DNA of 64,000 nucleotides from Aquilaria yunnanensis. Its lineage: Eukaryota > Streptophyta > Magnoliopsida > Malvales > Thymelaeaceae. The notes beneath the pieces were generated by a model. The model did not search any database. It had not been told where the DNA came from and saw only the letters and a program-made list of their open reading frames with translations. Within the stretch, counting starts at the first letter, position 1. Each line of letters starts with the position of its first letter. The translations under genes were made by a program, and so were the position numbers. This document shows positions 25,692-36,485 of the stretch, piece after piece. The stretch covers positions 15,502,501-15,566,500 of the forward strand of contig CM077599.1 of NCBI GenBank assembly GCA_039654915.1. Reading direction: 5' to 3'.

Positions 25692-25797
25692 GAAATCAAT
25701 GATGAGAGAAAGCAGACGGGCGGGCTGAATCTGATGCCGTGTTGTATGTCTGCAAGTTCCATTTGGAATGTCTCTGAGCTCTATCGTCTGATATATT
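25692..25797 (+). ncRNA. C/D box snoRNA, U43-like (18S guide)
   Basis: Box C ATGATGA lies at 25699-25705 and a CTGA at 25725-25728. Before the latter is GACGGGCGG (25715-25723), complementary to CCGCCCGUC in the 3' part of 18S rRNA. This is the target of the conserved U43 snoRNA, which uses the same nine bases before its D' box. The D box is either CTGA at 25774-25777 or at 25788-25791; no perfect terminal stem decides it. The boundaries are uncertain. Confidence 0.6.
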
Positions 25798-25857
25798 TTG
25801 GTTTCAAGCATTTCTGCTTACTGTAGCGTTGCACTTATATTAGCCTGGTTTTGGTAC

Positions 25858-25933
25858 TGCTGTGATGAAGTTGCTTGAATATGTCTGGACATATGATGTT
25901 TCCGTGATTAGAGAAGCAACCAATCCTGAGCAC
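25858..25933 (+). ncRNA. Candidate C/D box snoRNA, target unknown
   Basis: Box C GTGATGA (25862-25868), D'-like CTGG (25884-25887), C' ATGATGT (25893-25899) and box D CTGA (25926-25929), with a short stem TGCT / AGCA. The order and spacing fit a C/D snoRNA in the same cluster. I could not match its guides to rRNA or snRNA from memory, so it may be an orphan or a false positive. Confidence 0.45.
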
Positions 25934-26578
25934 AAGTGTTTTTGTCTGATCTGTTTTGGACAAATTTTTGTTCCCCTGTTATTTCAATGTTTGCAACCTG
26001 TATTCATTCTATGTTCTGGCTGTATTCATTCTATGTTCTGGTTGTGTTTCTGTAGTTTCACTAGTTTGGTGCGGCTGCGGGTCTGGTATGTGATATAAAC
26101 AATGTTGAGTAGAAAAGTTGGTTGTTTGGTTGTTTGGCATTAAAGCAGGGAGAATTCTTGTAGGCAGGCGTTTGTTGAGCCTGAGTCATTTGTGTCATGT
26201 AACCCTGGAGCGTGAACATTGGTGTGTTGTCTTTGCTGGTAAGAAGCTAGCTCTCGTTAAGCCCGGTCTGGATGAATTGGAATAATTCCTCTTAATAGGG
26301 CTGCCACAGGGTTTTGTTACCATGTTCATCGGATTTCTGCGGAATCAGGTCGTCAACATTGCTCAAGGATCATAGGCTGCAGATTCCTGAAGGTGCATTC
26401 GTGCTGGAACTCGGGATGATAATGCTTGTAATTTGGTTCCCCATGCCTAGTTGCCCTTGTATTTTTTAAGGGTAGCCCTACCTGGTATTTGAATTTAAAT
26501 GATTTTATTCCATGTAATATTAGTTCAAATTTATTCGTTGTAATATAGTTTCATACAATTCATTCTATGAGCCAAGCG

Positions 26579-27030
26579 TATAATTATAATGTGATTTTTA
26601 AGATTTAAGTGAAATTACACTTTGTCATTTCATATTTTAGAAATATGCATTTTGTCTCTTTATTTTTTTAATACAGTTCAACAATAATTTTTAAAATATT
26701 AATTTAAATATTACGGTAATCATTTTTCAGTAATTTAAATTTGTATGGTTTTTTTTTTTATGGCTAATGGACATGTTAAATTATCAGTTTTTTTTCTATA
26801 TTTCTTTCAGTTTTTAAAATGGTATTTTTTAAATGTCAATTAATTATTAAAAAATATTATACATGTTGAAATTGTTTGAAAATGCAACGATACTGTGTAA
26901 ATTAAGATTTCAAAAGTTGCTATTGATTTATATTAAAAAGGCATATGATAAAATGTATATTTTTAAAATAAGAGGTGTAAAGTGTAATTTCACTTAAATC
27001 TTATGGGGCAAATTGTAATTAACCCTATTA
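26579..27030. mobile_element. TIR element (MITE), AT-rich
   Basis: The left arm contains AAGATTTAAGTGAAATTACA followed by CTTTGTC..TATTTTAGAAATATGCATTTTGTC. The right arm contains the inverted form, TAAAATGTATATTTTTAAAATA and TGTAATTTCACTTAAATCTT. The arms are about 90-100 bp long with a few mismatches. I could not define a target duplication, so the ends are approximate. Confidence 0.6.
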
Positions 27031-27757
27031 CTTATTACATTGAGTTTCACCTGTATATGCCTTCGAAAATTGCGCATAAGCATATAAATTTGTATGTAAA
27101 CTGTAAATTCATTAGATATTGTACTTCCGAAGTGGTAATAATTTTTTTTTAAAAAAAAAGAGAGTTATGAAAAGGTTAGCTTATTTCGAATAATCTGAAA
27201 GTGATGAACATTCAGGGATAGGAGTGTATTACACTTTCTTTGCTAATAAATAGAAATAATGAGTCACGCATTCCTAACTCAGCTGTTGTAGAAGGTTAGG
27301 GTTTGAGTGTTGTCCCCAAAACACTAGGCATTTAAAAGTGGTCAATCTGCGCCAGGAGACCCCTAAAATTTTACACAATAGACATTTTAACTCTTTAATT
27401 TTCTTACAGTTCCTTCTAATCGTTGTGCGCATAATGATTCTGAGTATTGAAAATAAAAAGTTATCATTCAATGAACTCCCACAAACTTTCATCAATGATT
27501 TAATAGTGCTTTTCATATGCACTATTACAGGTAAAAAAATCAAAAAGAAAAAAAAAACTCAACTTGAGATGACTAGAAAAAATGATGGATATACAACAAA
27601 GACAGATATATACCTTACTGTCATCATTTAAGCTTTTGTTATACGAAAGCTAAAAAGAATGTAGTTCATTTTTTTTTTAGGGAAGAAGTAACAGATTGAA
27701 TTATTGTTATTTTTTTTTGTTTATAAATGCAAGATTTTGTTTTTCTCTTATATAATT
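27031..27757. other. Intergenic, no gene recognised
   Basis: AT-rich sequence. Opposed open frames at 27274-27631 read through low-complexity DNA and match nothing I know. Confidence 0.4.
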
Positions 27758-29468
27758 GGCCTAACTACAAAATTAGCCTTCAAACTTTGCCAACTCAAGC
27801 GAGTTGGTCCGAAACTCATTACTCACTAAAAATTGACCTCTAAACTTTGAAAATGTATGCGAGTCAGTCCAATTACTACAGTAGTTAATGGATTGTGTTA
27901 TTTCAAGCCATGTTAGCAGTAGTTAATGTGGAGTAGGCAAGAAACGTGAAGCCATGTCAGCTAAAGTGTAGGGTTGGTGGTTTTTCCTTGAAATGTATTA
28001 TTTCAAGCCAAGCTCTTTATCTTTATATTATTCTTTTTTTTTATATTAATATAATTACTCGTATATTTTATTTTGCATGTGAACTACAAAACTGTGAAAT
28101 GAAATCATGCAATTCAATTAAAAGAGAATAAATATTAAATTTAAATAAAAAGGGGGAAAACTTACTTTATAATTAATTTGAAATTAAAGAGGAGAGAAAT
28201 TAGAAAATATGGGAACTAAATGAGCTGCTACAAATCAGGACATGTTTGTCAGTGGATCAAGTAATCAACATCGTAGGATGCATTGAAGAGCATGCCTTGG
28301 TGGTGTTGTTCATGAACTGCTATTATGCCACAATGAGTAGCTCATTCTATCACCACCACTCCATCACCTTCTTATGTGATTCAATTGGGCGAAAGGCGGA
28401 ATCGAGAAGTGAATGTGAAATTGAAGGAGGAAGGCAAAATCGAGACTGACCCGATAGTGAAATCGATCGGAGTTTACGGTGGTCTCTTTTTGTTGAATGA
28501 CAATGACTTCTTCATCACGAAGTGCTTCTCTGATGTCCAACCTCTCAATTCATTCTATGATTAAATCATTGTCAAATCATCCTAGAAGCTCCGAGCTATC
28601 TCCTCCTCATCCAATGCTATTTCTTTCTTCAACCACTACTTCAACGACCACTCTACCGCAATGTTGTTCTCCGCCTCTTCCTTGATAGTTTGCCCTTTGA
28701 CTCTGTCGTCTTTGTTGCTGGTGCCGATTCCAACTTTTTCAATGTGCAAATTAAATGAAGAGAAATCTAAGAATCTTCGAGCTAAGGTCTCACTGGCCAA
28801 GGATGATTGATCAATGGAGATGTTGCACTATTTGACAGTCACTGTGATTCATGGCCATTCACAGATGGCATTTATAGCAAAGCTTGAAAGGGATTTTTCT
28901 TACCAAACAGTTGGCTAAAAGGGTTTTAGAAAGGGCATCTGAGACAAGCTTGAAGGTGGTGAAAGAGAGCTTTTTCCTTTGGATTTCACAACAAATGAAG
29001 AAGATCTTAAGCAAGTATGTACATCCACAACACATGACTTAATAGTGGCTCGTTCGAATCAGAAGTTACAAGTCATTACAAGGTCTTCAGTGATTTTTCT
29101 AGTGACTAACTTAATGCCTTGTAAAATGATGAATTGTAAACTTGGAGCATTAAACCAAAAAATATTAAGGGTGAAATAGTTTTGCCTCACCTTCTTCAAC
29201 CTTTCTCTATGTTTGCAAATTTGCTCTGTCTCTAGAACTGCTTTGTATTTTTGTAATAGCTAGTTAACATTAGACACCACCTTTAGCTCCTACTTAGCCA
29301 TCCAACGTCACGTCATCCCTACCCTAAACATCATTTGTTAAGTATTGTAGCATTTGGATTGACTCGCATACCTTTCTAAAGTTCAGAGGCCAAGTTTTAT
29401 TGAGTAACGAGTTTTGGACCAACTTGCTCGAGTTGGCAAAGTTTAGGAGCTAGTTCTGTAGTTAGGCT
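27758..29468. mobile_element. Long-TIR MULE related to the 6.7 kb foldback, with gene-like cargo
   Basis: The left end GGCCTAACTACAAAATTAGC and the right end GCTAGTTCTGTAGTTAGGCT are inverted repeats. The arms (about 150-200 bp) share the phrases GCGAGTTGGTCC and CTCACTAAAA with the arms of the 6659-8163 element, so the two are one family. Flanks TATATAATT (27749-27757) and AATATAATT (29469-29477) form a 9-bp duplication with one mismatch. The interior 28200-28960 is less AT-rich. On the minus strand about 28570-28760 it reads like coding sequence (IEKVGIGTSNKDDRVKGQ, KEEAENNIAVEWSLK, LKKEIALDEEEIARSF) broken by stops. This looks like captured host sequence; I do not recognise its source. Confidence 0.8.
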
Positions 29469-29477
29469 AATATAATT

Positions 29478-30308
29478 AAAAAGGTAGAGAATAAGAGCAA
29501 ATTTCTAGACATTATAATCTTTGTATAGAGGTATTAGCGAGGTTAGTTTCACTATATTTCACCAAAACTTGACCATACCCGCAACAATTATGGGTTTCAC
29601 ACTCTGGAACTCCTATATTAGTTATACGATCTTGAAACCTATTGGAACCCAACCTGCAAATTGAGGGGTTCGGTTTGGTATGAGTAGGTTTTAACTTCCT
29701 ATATAAACAAAACATTTTATTTCCAAAACATGTAAACAACACAATAATATTAAATTGCAAATTGCCCAACAAGCTCAAAATCTTAAAAAAAAAAAAAAAC
29801 TTCTTCATCTATTTAACTCATCCAGTAAACGAAAACCAGTAAACAAACTAAAATCAAATTCTGATACCATTAAAATTAAGGAATCAACAATGAAACTGGT
29901 TGTGTTTGGTAATATCACATGAATAAAAGAAAGAACTAAAGTAGGGTCATCAATGATGTTCGAATCCTTATAGCTAGTTAATAGTGTTTGAGATGGAGTT
30001 CTTTAACTTACATGTTGATTTGTGTTTCAAATTGAGTTTGATGTTGAGGAGAGTAAGTTTGGCAAGAAAGATAAGAGACGAGTGAGGTTAGAGGAAAGAC
30101 AAGAGTACAAGTTAGGTCTTTGGATTAGAAACTAAACTTGTATAAGTTAGGATCATATGTGTGTGTGTGTGTGTGTATGATCCTAAGCTAGCTTGAACCT
30201 AAATAAATAAGGTATGCTTGGGTTTATCAAGTGTTTAGTTTTACTGCCCAAATTGATCTGCATGTATATTGGATTTTGATTTTTACTACTTGACCTGGTC
30301 TTAACTTA
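29478..30308. other. Intergenic, no gene recognised
   Basis: AT-rich DNA with a (GT)n run near 30155-30175. Nothing else is supported. Confidence 0.4.
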
Positions 30309-30310
30309 TA

Positions 30311-30543
30311 CTTCCTCCGTCCCATAAATTTTGATACATTTGACTTTTTGTTGTATTTTGACTCAATTTTATTCATATTATTGTTTGTTAAAAAAAATCA
30401 AAAAAAATATATTTAGAAACTACATATCTTGAATTATCATTCATATATAAAGATTTTATATTTATATATTAAAATATTAAAAATAAAAAATCATAGATTA
30501 ATTGCCAAAAACAAATGGAGCAAAACTTTTGAGACGGAGGGAG
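30311..30543. mobile_element. Stowaway MITE (Tc1/mariner)
   Basis: It begins CTTCCTCCGTCCCATAAATT and ends TTTTGAGACGGAGGGAG, the classic Stowaway terminal repeat (CTCCCTCCGTCCC). TA dinucleotides at 30309-30310 and 30544-30545 form the target duplication. The core is AT-rich, as usual for these 230-bp elements. Confidence 0.93.
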
Positions 30544-30545
30544 TA

Positions 30546-31300
30546 TAAAACATGCATGACATTAATTGGTTTGGTTCATGCTAGTCAATTTCCTAAATTG
30601 AGCAAGTTAAATGAATACTCTTAGTATCTGGCTGTATTTGGTGTCAAATATGAAGGGTAGTGTGTGTGTAATGAGAAACATCTTTACTTGGTGTCAAATA
30701 TAAAGGAAAAAGTGTAATTTTTTTAATATAATTAGAAGTATTTAAAAAGGTACAAACGTACTATGTATTCCAGAGATAACCAAAGATGCCTATTATTTCA
30801 TAAACTAAATGTACTCAAACTAATATTTAGCGGTGCTTTTGTGGAGAGATGGTGGAGGCTAATAAATTTGGACCTTCATTCATGTCCTTTTGTCACTTTA
30901 TTAGAGTGGTCAGGACAGAAAGTGTGTAATTGATGCTTAAAATTATTTCTACTACTATTTGTATTTCTGGAAATATTTTCTACTTATTTGGGATTTAAAA
31001 ACTTTAAATTAATTTATTCGGCAAAAAAGAAAAAGAAAAATGACAAAGAAAGAGGAATATAACAATTAGTTTAGTCAGAAAACGCGGAAAAGTCAAACGA
31101 TGTCCAAAAAAAATCAAATCCAAGTTTTTAGTTCGTCGGTGGATCTTTCCAATTGGAAATTGATAAGATCCTCATTTCCCAACACTAATGACACTTCACC
31201 TATTTGTTTCGTCTCCCCCACCCTCCTCTCCTCGCCTCCACCATTTGTTCTTCTCTCCTTTCAACTCCGGATACAGCTGAGCCTGACACTTGATACCTCT
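30546..31300. other. Intergenic, promoter side of the DUF1068 gene
   Basis: AT-rich. The last 120 bases are CT-rich (CTCCCCCACCCTCCTCTCC near 31213), a common plant 5' leader composition. An open frame starts already at 31100, but the conserved protein begins at 31319. Confidence 0.45.
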
Positions 31301-31318
31301 TTGAACAGCAGAAAAGAA

Positions 31319-32424
31319 ATGATGGACCCAAATTCATCACCCACCAGAATCTCAATCTCGATTCAGCCTCATCTTCCCTCGCCGGCGTCGACCTCATCGC
31401 CGTCTAAGAAAAACGGTGCTCTAGCTTCCCTCTCCGGCTACAAATCATGGGTTCTGGCCGCGATTCTTTTGCTTGCTTTCTGGTCCATGTTCACCGGAAC
31501 CATCTCTCTCAAGCTCTCTTCCTCCGATCTCTCCGACAGCGCAGAGTTCCATGTCCAAGATGATCTCGACGTCCTGGTATGTATTGCTTAATTGTATTTT
31601 TTACTGGGAATTTGAATTTTCTGTGCCGATCGTGTTTGGGTGACTAATTTCTGTTAAAACTTTGGGGGCGGGGAGCAGGAAGTGGAGGAGAGTGAGAAGG
31701 TGGTGAGGAAGATGTGGGAGGTGTACACGCAGAGCTCGAGGGTGCGCGTGCCTAGGTTCTGGCAGCAGGCTTTCGAAGCAGCTTACGAGTTGCTGTCCAG
31801 TGATTCTCCGGCGGTTCGAGACGGCGCAGTTTCGGAGATCGCCAAGTTGTTTCTTAGCACTCTTACCCTTGATCCTCTCACCGCTCAATCCACGGTCAGT
31901 TTCAGTTTGTTTGCTATTCTTCTACTCCTTAACGTTTTTCCGGGCTATAGGGATCGGGATTGCTGGGACTGGGAGATCAGAATCTTCAATTTGTTTTCTT
32001 TTCATAAATTTCTTGCTCTGGGCTAAGAAGTTTATGATTAGATTAGCCCCCCAATATCCAATCACAGTTCAAGGAGCAATATTTAGATTTGAACCCAGTT
32101 GTTTAATAATTCTCACTTTTGTTTTTATCCGGTGATGTGATGGCATGACCATGGAATCCAGGACACGGTTTTGCAATTTAAAAGACAAAAAAAACTGTCA
32201 ACTAGTGATTCAGTTACATGCGTTTGATCCACTAGTACTGGCTCTGTACAAGTAACTAATTTAATTCCAGTATAGTTTCTAAAATATAATCAGAAAATGG
32301 AGATCTATTTTGGCATATCTAAACTCAATTCTGTTGTCGTCTTAATGGGTAGAGAAGCAGACATAAACGGGGCCGGATTCAAGCTGATGAGAGCAAGAAA
32401 GTTTCTTCGACTTCGACAAAATAG
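31319..32424 (+). CDS. DUF1068 protein, ELMO/NKS1-like Golgi scaffold, three exons
   Basis: Exons 31319-31576, 31679-31894 and 32353-32424 join in phase 0 at GT-AG introns (donors GTATGT, GTCAGT) to 181 residues. Features in order: a short N-terminal RISISIQPH motif, a single membrane segment at about residues 44-62 (WVLAAILLLAFWSMFTGTI), and a lumenal or cytosolic part with DDLDVLEVEESEKVVRKMWEVYTQSSRVRVPRFWQQAFEAAYE and AVRDGAVSEIAKL, all conserved in DUF1068. The short third exon adds a basic tail (RSRHKRGR). Arabidopsis members (the ELMO proteins and NKS1) sit in the Golgi, hold pectin-synthesis enzymes together and are needed for cell adhesion. The length agrees with the family. Two adjacent Met codons (31319, 31322) are possible starts; the first is chosen. 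Confidence 0.88.
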
Positions 32425-33354
32425 CTGGAGACCTGATTCGGAGTGCTGAAACAATTCTGGGAGAGCTTAAGTGTACAAGCGCAGCAGGCAACACAACACA
32501 AGGATGGTTGGGCTGCATCGGATTAACTTACAAAATCAAAATACTCTTTTCTTCTTTTTTTGTTTGCTCTATACGACTACTATTCCTCTGCCTAGTACCG
32601 ACTAACTTGAGATGGTATGAAATGAAATGTCGGTTGCGAACCAAGAAACAGAGTAATTTCCTTACTTTTTGTTAATTTTACTACTTCGACGCTCAAATCA
32701 ACGAAAGGCAATACTCTTTTGACTTTGTGTCCACTTTCTCAATTCTCCTCGGGGAGGAGACGTTGAGATTCATAAAACCTGACCATCTATTTTGTAACGT
32801 TAAGGTCGCTCTCGTTAGCCTAGAATTGCCAAAACTTGTGAATTAGCCTTAAATGTGAAGTAAGAGTGAGAGGCGTACTAACGCAGGGCAGAGCAAGAGC
32901 TGGGTTTTGAGATGGACAGAAGGTGAAAGCGGAGGAGCTATTAGCTAAGCATCATGTGGCATTTCATTATCCTTCTTGTGTAGCTTGCCCTATAGGGTTA
33001 GGGTATGGTGGGCGAGGTTCTCTGGGCCCGGCCCAATTGGGTAGCCAATCGGTCTGGATTATCTGAGCACGTCAAGTTGCTGACCCATTAACTGGTTGTG
33101 CAATTCATTGACTGGTTGTAAAATATTGTACAATTTCATTTTGGTTTCTCGCCTTTTTCTTTTCGCAACATGTCCTCTTTGAATTTAAACGCTGTGTTTG
33201 CTAGAACCGAAAGGGCATAAATGGGTTATGTTCGTATTCATTCATTTAACATTATTTAACATGAACAAAAATACTAAACAAGCATCATTTTCATGTTTCG
33301 ATTTGTTCATTTTTAAATTACCTTATATGTTTTACAATCTATGTTTCACAAAAC
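32425..33354. other. 3' region of the DUF1068 gene and repeat flank
   Basis: The first 300 bases are probably 3' untranslated region. From about 33200 begins a repetitive AT-rich text (GTTCGTATTCATTCATTTAA and similar) that returns near 34.6, 35.1 and 38.3-38.9 kb. Confidence 0.45.
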
Positions 33355-33359
33355 CTAAT

Positions 33360-34217
33360 TGATAGCCAAAGGGCTATTACCCTCCAAACTCCCAAGCTCT
33401 GACAAAGCACCGCCTTCGGAAAAGACGAGTATCACCCTCGAAGAATACGAGCACCAACCTCGGGAAAAGAGGGTCCGCGGTCCTTGACCCCTTGACCTTA
33501 GTAATCCACCATCACCCTCGGGGAATAACAGGACTGACTTCGGGAAAATGGTATACTACCACCATCGGTAAGATGACCTGACCAACTTCGGGAGGAGTAG
33601 ACTCATCATCCTAGGCAGGGGAAAACATCCTCCAAAGGGAATCCTCTGTGCCGAGGGGCATTCCGAGTGACTGGAGCAACCTCGGCTAGAAGCTCTCATA
33701 TCCCGAAGAGGTCTCTTTCACTGAAGGGGTCTTGTGAACACGACAAAAACAGTTAAAAAACCCTGACACATAGGCCTCGCACATGCCCCTGACACACAGG
33801 CCTCTCACGGCCCTAACTTCTGGCCAGAACGGCCCATGTCCAGCTGGAGATCCCTATCCCCAAAGGTACGAACAACATCTGGCTGAACATGTGTCATAAT
33901 CTGAACAGGCTGTGTCAAACGGACTTCTCCCAATGTCCTCCTATAAATACTTGGGGAAACGACCTTGGTAATGACACAGGCAGAACTCTCAAGAGAACTA
34001 TACTCTTTATTCTCCATTTACTACTCTTCACTTGCCAGATACTGACTTAGACGTCGAAGGCTCGTCCCTCAGAAACATATTCCGAGGACGTCTTAACTCC
34101 TGTTCTTTTGAGCGTTTCAGGCAATCTCACGACAGAAGTCTCTTCTATCAGCATCTTCATACCAGAAGTCCCTCTCAGGCCTACCATGTCGTACAACGAA
34201 GATGCCGACAGGCATCA
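33360..34217 (+). mobile_element. Solo LTR of a Ty3/gypsy-type retrotransposon
   Basis: It starts TGATAGCCAAAGGG and ends GGCATCA, so TG..CA with the extended TGAT/ATCA inverted end. It is flanked by the perfect 5-bp duplication CTAAT (33355-33359 and 34218-34222). It is 858 bp long with GC-richer content than its surroundings, repeated CCTCGGGAA phrases and a TATA box at about 33941-33948 (CTATAAATACTT). No internal retroviral-type genes remain, so the full element was lost by recombination between its two LTRs. The phrase ACTGACTTAGACGTCGAAGG near the 3' side is typical of gypsy LTRs of the Tat group; that lineage call is tentative. Confidence 0.9.
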
Positions 34218-34559
34218 CTAATCTCTTTTTTTTTTTTCTAGAAATTTCAAATTATTTGACCTTTTAAAAGTTACCACTATTATCCATTTACCTTTTTTGC
34301 AAACACACTATTTAATAATGCTTTCTTAAATTCTATGAAAAATTAAAGAGGTCATTCTTGGTGATATAAAAGTATTATATCAGTTGATTCATTTTACTTT
34401 TTACATAGTTTTAGGGGAATTTATCTTTCACTGCTTTTGCAAAAAAAAAAAAAAAAGACAAAGGTGAATAGTATTTTTGCTATGTTTTTAGAAAAGAGTG
34501 TCAAGTATTTTCAAACTTCCATAAAAAGGAATGAATAATGGGGCAAGTAATATGAAATG

Positions 34560-35250
34560 GAGAGCGTAACAATATTTATGTGTGGTTCGTTTAGTGTTTG
34601 TGAATAATATAAATGAATGCGTTTATAAATAACATAAATGATCAAGTAATGAAATATAAACAAATAAATGAACAAACAAACCATAATAAACATCCACATC
34701 ATATTGATAAATAACCAACTAACAAATATTATAAGTATTTATAAATGAACATACATATCTTCTTCTTCTTCCTTTTTTTTTTCTTGTGGTACTTAGAATC
34801 AACTACACAAGATTACAGGGTATAGGGAGGTATTTATATTATAGGGAGGGGGTGCCTTGTAAGTATTTAAGATATTGAAATGTGACCAAAACAACACTGA
34901 GGACATTTTTGTAAAATTGAATGAGGGGAGGCGGACTCAAACCTGACATGCCAGGTTCAGTGTCCCTAACACTTTTGCCGTTGCACTGGCTACATAGGAA
35001 CAAGTGAACATACATATCAAAGTTAACAAACAAACATCTTGAATACCAACAAATAAAATGTATATAAATAATAAATAAAAAAACAAAACAAAGGAGCACA
35101 TAAACAAATAAATAAACATAAATGAACATTTACTGAACATATTCACGAACATAAACAAACAAACAAACAACATCAATGGTTGCATCCATCTGTTCAAATA
35201 AACAAACATATATTGCTTGTGTTCATCTATTTAATTTAATAAATGAGTAT
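34560..35250. repeat. AT-rich AAACAAATGAACATAAAC-type degenerate repeats
   Basis: Short phrases such as AAACAAATAAATGAAC, AACAAACAAAC and ATAAATGAACATTT repeat irregularly here and again at 38290-38960, with a related stretch at 33210-33355. The SINE and the solo LTR inserted into this material. No TIR was defined. Confidence 0.55.
34746..35018 (-). mobile_element. tRNA-derived SINE with 14-bp target duplication
   Basis: The element proper is 34760-35004, flanked by TGAACATACATATC at 34746-34759 and again at 35005-35018. Read on the minus strand it begins with a tRNA-like head: TAGCCAGTGCAACGG as a box A-like stretch and GGTTTGAGTCC as box B (consensus GGTTCGANTCC). It ends in an A-rich tail with AAGAAGAAGAA. 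Length, promoter boxes, tail and long duplication together define a SINE. It sits inside the AT-rich AAACAAATAAA repeat block. Confidence 0.88.
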
Positions 35251-35789
35251 AAATGAATTTCTGTTATATTTTTTATGGACAGTTCACCAAATATCCTCTT
35301 TGTTTATTACCATATATGTGATGTGTGGAAGTAATAGTAACTTAATACAAAATCTGTATATTTTTCAACCTTATTTTTTTTTAGGTCCCTAATCTTAGCC
35401 TAAAAAAAACCGTATATCTTGAATCTTAACCCTTAAAAATTACAATTATAAAAAAAAAATTTGATAAATATTAATATGTCTCATAATGGATGAAACATTT
35501 ATCTGGACATAAAAATTAAGATGTCTGTAATTTATATTATTCTTTTTCTATTTTGCCCTTGAAACTATATTTAAAAAAAATAGCTTCTCTTGGATTTTGT
35601 GTAGTAAGAGTTTAAACTATAGTACTAAAATAAATTAAACAAGATTAATCAACTGGTGAAAGAGTAAAAAAGATAATTTTTGAAAAAGTTTTGAAAAACA
35701 AATTAAATAAAATTTGTTAGAGTACATGTCAACGGTTAAGGAGTAGCAATCAGGCAAACATTAGCTGAAGAAACACATCACCTAGTTAC
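35251..35789. other. Intergenic, no feature recognised
   Basis: AT-rich DNA with homopolymer runs. I see no gene or RNA. Confidence 0.4.
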
Positions 35790-36320
35790 GTAGAAATATC
35801 AAATTTCCCACTAATATTTTGGATAGGGAGCGGATATGTCACTATAATTTTTTTTGTCATATCTCATACAAATATTTTAAAATGGGCCAAATATGCTACT
35901 ACCGGTTAGAAAATAACAAAAAATGAGAAAATGGTAAACATAGCAGATTTTTGAATATTGAGGTTATTATGCATCTTTTAAAAAATATTATGACATTTGA
36001 AATTTTTACCAAAAGAATGTGTGATCTTTACCATCAGTGCTTCAGCTTTGTGGCTATTTTCATTGCTAATGCCCCAACCCCATCACTGCCCTTCCATTGT
36101 CTCCATTATCTAGTCTCCTCGCTGGCATTTGAGAGAAAGAGAAATAGTTTAATTAAAAAATATTGTTTAAGTTTGTTAAAATTTACATTATCATTCTAAA
36201 ATTATAAAACGTTTTCCGTTTTCTGTTAGCTTTTAAACAACCAGTGATTAGGAAAAAAAAACTATAGTTACATATCCGCTCTCAATCCAAAATATTAGCG
36301 ATAAATTTGATATTTTTGCC
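35790..36320. mobile_element. TIR element (MITE), arms about 70 bp
   Basis: The left arm GAAATATCAAATTTCCCACT..ATTTTGGATAGGGAGCGGATATGTCACTATA returns inverted at the right end as CTATAGTTACATATCCGCTC, CAATCCAAAATATTAG and AAATTTGATATTTTTGCC. The TIR wording is close to that of the elements at 56.4 and 57.5 kb. No clear target duplication was found. No coding content is evident. Confidence 0.7.
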
Positions 36321-36485
36321 TTATATCTATTTTATTTTTGGATAAAACTTGCGTGCCCCAGACTTGTATTTAAGCCGGGATAAACAAGATACTTATTTTT
36401 TTTTTCTTGTGAGATTTGAACGAATCTCTATGTTTGGCGCGATGGTCAAAATGTTGGCCTGAAAACGCTATGGTGTCGCTTTGAA

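Larger units (their letters stand above)
25090..26500 (+). ncRNA. Polycistronic C/D box snoRNA precursor
   Basis: At least three, perhaps four, box C/D snoRNAs lie in the same orientation with 60-90 bases between them, behind a site II/telo-box promoter. This is the normal plant arrangement: one RNA polymerase II transcript cut into single snoRNAs. I see no convincing protein in the span; the short frame starting at 25252 is interrupted by the first snoRNA. The part after 25940 is T-rich and holds no snoRNA I could define, though H/ACA RNAs are hard to see by eye. The 3' limit is a guess. Confidence 0.55.
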
